This document shows positions 14,124 through 17,200 of a stretch of 17,200 bases of DNA, piece after piece. The notes beneath the pieces were generated by a model. It searched no databases. It was not told where the DNA came from and was given only the letters and a program-made list of their open reading frames with translations. The translations under genes were made by a program, and so were the position numbers. The DNA comes from Chloroflexota bacterium (GTDB lineage Bacteria > Chloroflexota > Anaerolineae > Promineifilales > Promineifilaceae): NCBI GenBank assembly GCA_024223125.1, contig JAAEOP010001351.1, positions 1-17,200 on the forward strand, in the 5' to 3' direction. Position 1 is the stretch's first letter; each line of letters opens with the position of its first letter.

Positions 14124-14546
14124 ATGCTAAAAATACGCCCTTTCCAAGAAACTGATACCGATGCCATCGTCACCTTGTGGCAAGCATGTGGTCTGGTGAA
14201 ACCGTGGAACGATCCCCACAAAGACATCCAGCGCAAACTGCCGGTCGGCCGAGAATTCTTTCTGGTCGGTGAACTGAATGGCGAGATTGTAGCCTGTGCC
14301 ATGGGCGGTTACGAAGGACATCGTGGCTGGATTAATTATCTGGCCGTCCATCCCAGACAACAGAAGATGGGCTACGGCCGTGCCCTCATGACCCACTTAG
14401 AAGAAATGTTAACGGCCGTTGGCTGTCCCAAAATCAACCTGCAAATCCGCGAAAGCAACCTGGATGTCATCCGCTTTTATCAAGCTATTGGCTACACGCA
14501 GGATAAAGTGGTGAGCTTTGGTAAGCGGCTGATACCTGATGATTAA
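14124..14546 (+). CDS. ypeA: GNAT N-acetyltransferase, YpeA-like
   Basis: A 140-residue GNAT protein. It matches the YpeA subgroup by PWNDP (27-31), MGGYEGHRG (60-68) and GCPKINLQI, and the acetyl-CoA loop QQKMGYGRA is at 79-87. YpeA proteins are uncharacterised acetyltransferases. It begins 6 nt after the argD stop, implying co-transcription. In this context it might acetylate glutamate or an unrelated amine; nothing in the sequence decides. The gene is complete, unlike the remnant at 12652. Confidence 0.8.
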   Translation: MLKIRPFQETDTDAIVTLWQACGLVKPWNDPHKDIQRKLPVGREFFLVGELNGEIVACAMGGYEGHRGWINYLAVHPRQQKMGYGRALMTHLEEMLTAVGCPKINLQIRESNLDVIRFYQAIGYTQDKVVSFGKRLIPDD

Positions 14547-14622
14547 CAGTATTCAGTTTTCACTGTTCAGTTAGTTACCCGCATACTGAAAACTGAACAC
14601 CGCACACTGAACACCGGAAACT
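14547..14622 (+). repeat. Period-7 tandem repeat (ACTGAAC) gap
   Basis: The whole 76-bp gap is built of actgaaa/actgaac-like heptamers on its right side and their reverse complements (cagttttca, gttcag) on its left, so it can fold as a hairpin. A shorter relative, cagttttcagttt, lies just after argB at 12614-12626. Confidence 0.75.
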
Positions 14623-16419
14623 ATGAACATCCACCCCGCCCACCCCACAGACATCCCCGGCATCTTAGAGCTGCTGAACGAACACGCTCGCCGAGGAGAT
14701 GTGCTGCCGCGCACGGCCGTTTCCATTCAAGAAACATTGCCTGCTTGGTTAGTGGGGGTGCAAGACGGCCGTGTTGTAGCCTGCGTCTCTTTGCTCTTTT
14801 ACACCGATGTGCTGGCCGAAGTTCGCTCCCTGGCTGTGCATGACGATGTCAAAGGACAAGGTTGGGGGCACACCATCGTCAAAGAACTGATTACCCAGGC
14901 CAGAATGCACGGCGTTCCTACCTTGTTTGCCCTGACCCGCGCCGTCAAATTTTTCCAAAAGGTGGGCTTTACCATTGCCAATATGGAGCGCTTTCCAGAA
15001 AAGGTATACCGGGATTGTGTCATCTGTCCTGTAAGAGAACATTGTGATGAAACGGCCGTTGTCCTGCACCTAAATCCCATTAACAATTATCAATTGACAA
15101 TTGACAATAATCAATTTTCAACAAGAGGAGTTATAAAAATGTCCAAGAAAAAACCTAAAAAAACAGACGTATCCAAAGTCGTTCTCGCCTATTCCGGCGG
15201 GTTAGACACCTCCGTCATTGTGCCCTGGCTCAAAGAGAATTATGATTGCGAAGTCATTTGCTTTTGCGCCAATTTGGGGCAGGGTGATTTTGAACTAGAA
15301 GGGTTGGAGGAAAAAGCGTTAGCCAGCGGCGCTAGCAAGGTTTACATTGAAGATTTGCGCCACGAATTTGCCAAAGATTTCCTCTTTCCTATGTTGCAAG
15401 CGGGAGCCATTTACGAGCGACGTTATCTGTTAGGCACATCGGTTGCCCGGCCACTCATCGCCAAATGGCAGGTGGCTATTGCTGAGGCCGAAGGGGCAGA
15501 TGCTGTAGCGCATGGCGCGACGGGCAAAGGGAATGACCAGGTGCGTTTTGAACTGACCTACAAAGCGCTTAACCCCACTCTGCAAGTCATTGCGCCCTGG
15601 CGGGAATGGGACATCCGCTCACGGGAAGATGCGCTGGTTTATGCCAAAAAGCACAAGGTCCCCGTCCCCCACACCGAAAAATCCATTTACAGCCGGGACG
15701 CCAACCTGTGGCATCTGTCCCACGAGGGCGGTATTTTGGAAGACCCGGTTAATGAGCCGGAAGAAGAGATGTACCAGATGTCTGTCTCCCCGGAAAATGC
15801 GCCGGATGAGGCGGAGATTGTGCAAATTGATTTTGAGAAAGGGTTGCCAACGGCCGTAAACGAAATCCAATTACCGCCGGCAGCCATCATTGAAAAGTTG
15901 AACGAATTGGGCGCTAAACATGGCGTCGGCCGCATTGATCTGGTAGAAAATCGACTGGTAGGTATGAAGTCACACGGCGTCTATGAAACGCCGGGAGGCA
16001 CGATTTTGTACGCCGCTCATCATGAATTGGAAACCTTATGCCTGGACCGGGACACAATGCACTACAAAGAGCAGCTTGGCGTTCGTTATTCAGAACTGGT
16101 TTACGATGGCAAATGGTTCACGTTTCTGCGCGAAGCGATGCAGGCGTTTGTGGATAAAACCCAGGAGACAATTACCGGTTGGGTGAAGTTAAAGCTATAT
16201 AAAGGGAATGTGATGGTAGTCGGCCGTTACAGCCAAAACAGCCTTTACCGCGAAGATTTTGCTACCTTTGGTCAGGAAGATGTGTACGACCAATCGGATG
16301 CGGTTGGTTTCATTACCCTCTTTGGCCTGCAAATGAAAGTGCGCGCCATGATGGAAGTGAGCGACGGCGGCCAGACCCGTTACGCTGCCCCAGATTATTC
16401 CAAGTTCAAACGGGATTAA
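14623..16419 (+). CDS. argA: ArgA-like GNAT reading in phase into ArgG (598-residue frame)
   Basis: One uninterrupted frame of 598 codons. Residues 1-150 are a GNAT resembling short N-acetylglutamate synthases: [17 protein letters not shown] (66-82, acetyl-CoA loop), [16 protein letters not shown] (101-116), FPEKVYRDC (124-132) and a Cys132/Cys135/Cys141 CDE ending. This enzyme would make N-acetylglutamate from glutamate and acetyl-CoA. Residues about 153-167 come from a CAATTGA repeat (15081-15118) where a stop would be expected. Residue 173 onward is a complete argininosuccinate synthase with its own ribosome site. Either a real fusion protein is made, or the GNAT carries a junk tail while ArgG is mostly made from the internal start. 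The GNAT part alone is 14623-15138. Confidence 0.8.
   Translation: MNIHPAHPTDIPGILELLNEHARRGDVLPRTAVSIQETLPAWLVGVQDGRVVACVSLLFYTDVLAEVRSLAVHDDVKGQGWGHTIVKELITQARMHGVPTLFALTRAVKFFQKVGFTIANMERFPEKVYRDCVICPVREHCDETAVVLHLNPINNYQLTIDNNQFSTRGVIKMSKKKPKKTDVSKVVLAYSGGLDTSVIVPWLKENYDCEVICFCANLGQGDFELEGLEEKALASGASKVYIEDLRHEFAKDFLFPMLQAGAIYERRYLLGTSVARPLIAKWQVAIAEAEGADAVAHGATGKGNDQVRFELTYKALNPTLQVIAPWREWDIRSREDALVYAKKHKVPVPHTEKSIYSRDANLWHLSHEGGILEDPVNEPEEEMYQMSVSPENAPDEAEIVQIDFEKGLPTAVNEIQLPPAAIIEKLNELGAKHGVGRIDLVENRLVGMKSHGVYETPGGTILYAAHHELETLCLDRDTMHYKEQLGVRYSELVYDGKWFTFLREAMQAFVDKTQETITGWVKLKLYKGNVMVVGRYSQNSLYREDFATFGQEDVYDQSDAVGFITLFGLQMKVRAMMEVSDGGQTRYAAPDYSKFKRD
15081..15118 (+). repeat. CAATTGA repeat at the argA/argG junction
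   Basis: caattgacaattgac is a period-7 array flanked by attat/ataat, giving imperfect dyad symmetry. It lies in the linker between the GNAT and ArgG reading frames and contains no stop in that phase. Confidence 0.75.
15139..16419 (+). CDS. argG: Argininosuccinate synthase
   Basis: A 426-residue protein if started at ATG 15139, which has agaggag 8 nt upstream. It joins citrulline and aspartate with ATP. The PP-loop AYSGGLDTS is at 17-25, followed by [36 protein letters not shown] and [11 protein letters not shown], all family signatures. The usual family length is close to 400, so the N-terminal Lys-rich 12 residues are a small extension. It is in the same frame as the upstream GNAT with no stop between. 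argJ starts 88 bp downstream across a CACGGAT-family hairpin. The internal ribosome site is the best in this operon. Confidence 0.95.
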   Translation: MSKKKPKKTDVSKVVLAYSGGLDTSVIVPWLKENYDCEVICFCANLGQGDFELEGLEEKALASGASKVYIEDLRHEFAKDFLFPMLQAGAIYERRYLLGTSVARPLIAKWQVAIAEAEGADAVAHGATGKGNDQVRFELTYKALNPTLQVIAPWREWDIRSREDALVYAKKHKVPVPHTEKSIYSRDANLWHLSHEGGILEDPVNEPEEEMYQMSVSPENAPDEAEIVQIDFEKGLPTAVNEIQLPPAAIIEKLNELGAKHGVGRIDLVENRLVGMKSHGVYETPGGTILYAAHHELETLCLDRDTMHYKEQLGVRYSELVYDGKWFTFLREAMQAFVDKTQETITGWVKLKLYKGNVMVVGRYSQNSLYREDFATFGQEDVYDQSDAVGFITLFGLQMKVRAMMEVSDGGQTRYAAPDYSKFKRD

Positions 16420-16429
16420 TTTTTCAGAC

Positions 16430-16470
16430 ACGGATGGAAAGAACACTGGATTTTTGTGATTTTCATCCGT
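16430..16470. repeat. Inverted repeat, CACGGAT family, copy 2
   Basis: acggatg (16430-16436) pairs with catccgt (16464-16470), extended by gaaa/tttc after one bulged base. It lies between argG and argJ and resembles the repeat at 8219-8277. No T-tract follows, so it should not end transcription. Confidence 0.6.
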
Positions 16471-16507
16471 ACTTCTCCTATCTGCGTATATAAAAAAGGT
16501 GAGAATG

Positions 16508-17200
16508 ATGAATGGTTCTGTTACCAGTCCAATGGGATTCACGGCCGTTACCCTGGCTGTTGGTCTTAAAAAAGATAAACAACTCGATTTGGCTTTGGTT
16601 TATTCGGAGCGGGATTGCAGCTGCGCGGCCGTGTTTACCCAAAATCAAGTCGTCGCCGCACCGGTCATTGTGGATCGGGAAACGGTGGCTGAAAACAGTC
16701 GGACTATCCGGGTCATTGTCGCCAATGCTAAAATTGCCAATGCGTGTACCGGGGAATTGGGATTGACCAATGCGCGGGAAACACAGAAACTGGCGGCGGC
16801 CGCATTGAATATTCAACCCAATCAGGCGCTTGTGTTGTCTACGGGAGTTATCGGCGTGCAACTGCCGATGGAGAAGATTCGGGTGGGGATTGAAACCGCC
16901 GTGTCCAAGTTAAAGAGCAGGGGTGCAGGGGAGCGGGGGGGCGGCGGGGTAGAGGCGGCGCAGGCCATCATGACGACGGATACGCGGCCAAAGCATCTGG
17001 CGGTAACGGTGGAACTGCCTGACAGTCGCGTAACAATTGGCGGCATGGCCAAAGGGGCCGGTATGATCCACCCCAACATGGCGACGATGCTGGCGATCGT
17101 TACGACCGACGCTCAGATTGCACCGGATGTGTTGGACAGGATGTTAAGTACGGCCGTCAACCGCTCCTTCAACCGCATCAGCATAGATGGGGATACCAGC
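16508..17200 (+). CDS. argJ: Bifunctional glutamate/ornithine acetyltransferase, N-terminal part
   Basis: 231 codons to the window edge. ArgJ moves acetyl from N-acetylornithine to glutamate, recycling it, and some forms also use acetyl-CoA. Visible: SPMGFTAV (7-14), STGVIG (111-116), MTTDT (155-159), and the self-cleavage site [14 protein letters not shown] with nucleophile Thr193. Cleavage before that Thr makes the alpha and beta chains. aggtgag (16497-16503) supports ATG 16508; ATG 16505 is one codon earlier and too close. Residues 137-147 ([11 protein letters not shown]) are translated from a period-8 repeat and look like an insertion. With argA-like and argJ both present, the cluster can make and recycle the acetyl group. 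Confidence 0.93.
   Translation, partial: MNGSVTSPMGFTAVTLAVGLKKDKQLDLALVYSERDCSCAAVFTQNQVVAAPVIVDRETVAENSRTIRVIVANAKIANACTGELGLTNARETQKLAAAALNIQPNQALVLSTGVIGVQLPMEKIRVGIETAVSKLKSRGAGERGGGGVEAAQAIMTTDTRPKHLAVTVELPDSRVTIGGMAKGAGMIHPNMATMLAIVTTDAQIAPDVLDRMLSTAVNRSFNRISIDGDTS
16916..16945 (+). repeat. Period-8 G-rich repeat inserted in argJ
   Basis: agcagggg, tgcagggg, agcggggg and gcggcggg follow one another with an 8-bp period, in frame, encoding a Gly/Arg-rich loop before [10 protein letters not shown]. It is far more G-rich on the coding strand than the rest of the gene. Confidence 0.7.

Larger units (their letters stand above)
1896..17157. repeat. Highly iterated palindrome ACGGCCGT (27 copies)
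   Basis: Perfect copies start at 1896, 2135, 2315, 2652, 3705, 7503, 7819, 8370, 8454, 9117, 9435, 10218, 11041, 12164, 12280, 12523, 13354, 13965, 14082, 14374, 14412, 14713, 14765, 15052, 15850, 16541 and 17150. In the coding frames I recognise, 17 are in the Thr-Ala-Val phase, 9 in the x-Gly-Arg phase and none in the third; one (3705) lies outside recognised genes, though inside the doubtful small frame at 3669. Chance at equal base use is about 0.26 per window. Many further sites are one base off (for example acggccgc, tcggccgt). Confidence 0.9.

Noticed and set aside
1..17200. CRISPR array, tRNA or rRNA genes
   Set aside because: Repeats found are contiguous 7-8 bp tandems or simple palindromes without unique spacers; no cloverleaf or rRNA-like segment was noticed by eye.

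Overview
The window looks like a chromosomal segment of a mid-GC bacterium, most likely a Chloroflexota member of the Anaerolineae type. That is an inference from overall protein style (a Pro/Thr-linker lipoprotein, a COG1964-type radical SAM protein, a clustered arginine pathway) and no phylogenetic marker was available to settle it. The most striking sequence-wide signal is the perfect 8-bp palindrome ACGGCCGT, which I count 27 times in 17.2 kb.

Region 1 (1-3960) is accessory. It holds a possible zinc-ribbon protein running off the left edge (minus strand), a structured non-coding stretch with nested inverted repeats, a PD-(D/E)XK nuclease-like protein (minus), a decayed gene with two in-frame stops (minus), and an intact vapBC-type toxin-antitoxin pair (plus) behind its own promoter. 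Region 2 (3960-6018, minus) is a two-gene unit: a Met-rich membrane protein followed by a radical SAM enzyme resembling the tetraether lipid synthase (Tes/MJ0619) family. Region 3 (6100-8186, plus) is a long structured leader, a DUF427 protein and a translationally coupled MerA-like flavoprotein disulfide reductase. Region 4 (8352-10385) is a secreted SGNH/CE2-like esterase lipoprotein and a convergent membrane protein of unknown function.

Region 5 (10539-17200, plus) is the arginine gene cluster: argC, argB, argD, a ypeA-like GNAT, an argA-like GNAT whose reading frame continues in phase into argG, and the start of argJ. Together these enzymes take glutamate through N-acetylglutamate, its phosphate, semialdehyde and N-acetylornithine; ArgJ recycles the acetyl group and ArgG condenses citrulline with aspartate. 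In front of argC there is what looks like a complete arginine-specific transcription attenuator: a promoter, a 26-residue leader peptide with four consecutive Arg codons, a 7-nt switch segment that can pair either with the Arg-codon region or with the 5' arm of a strong intrinsic terminator, and then the terminator itself. This is the best candidate for an undescribed system in the window.

A second theme is short tandem repeats with 7- or 8-bp periods, and small palindromes built from them. They sit in most intergenic gaps, supply some Shine-Dalgarno sequences, and have invaded coding sequences in frame (argD, argJ, the DUF427 tail, and the argA/argG junction where they coincide with loss of a stop codon).
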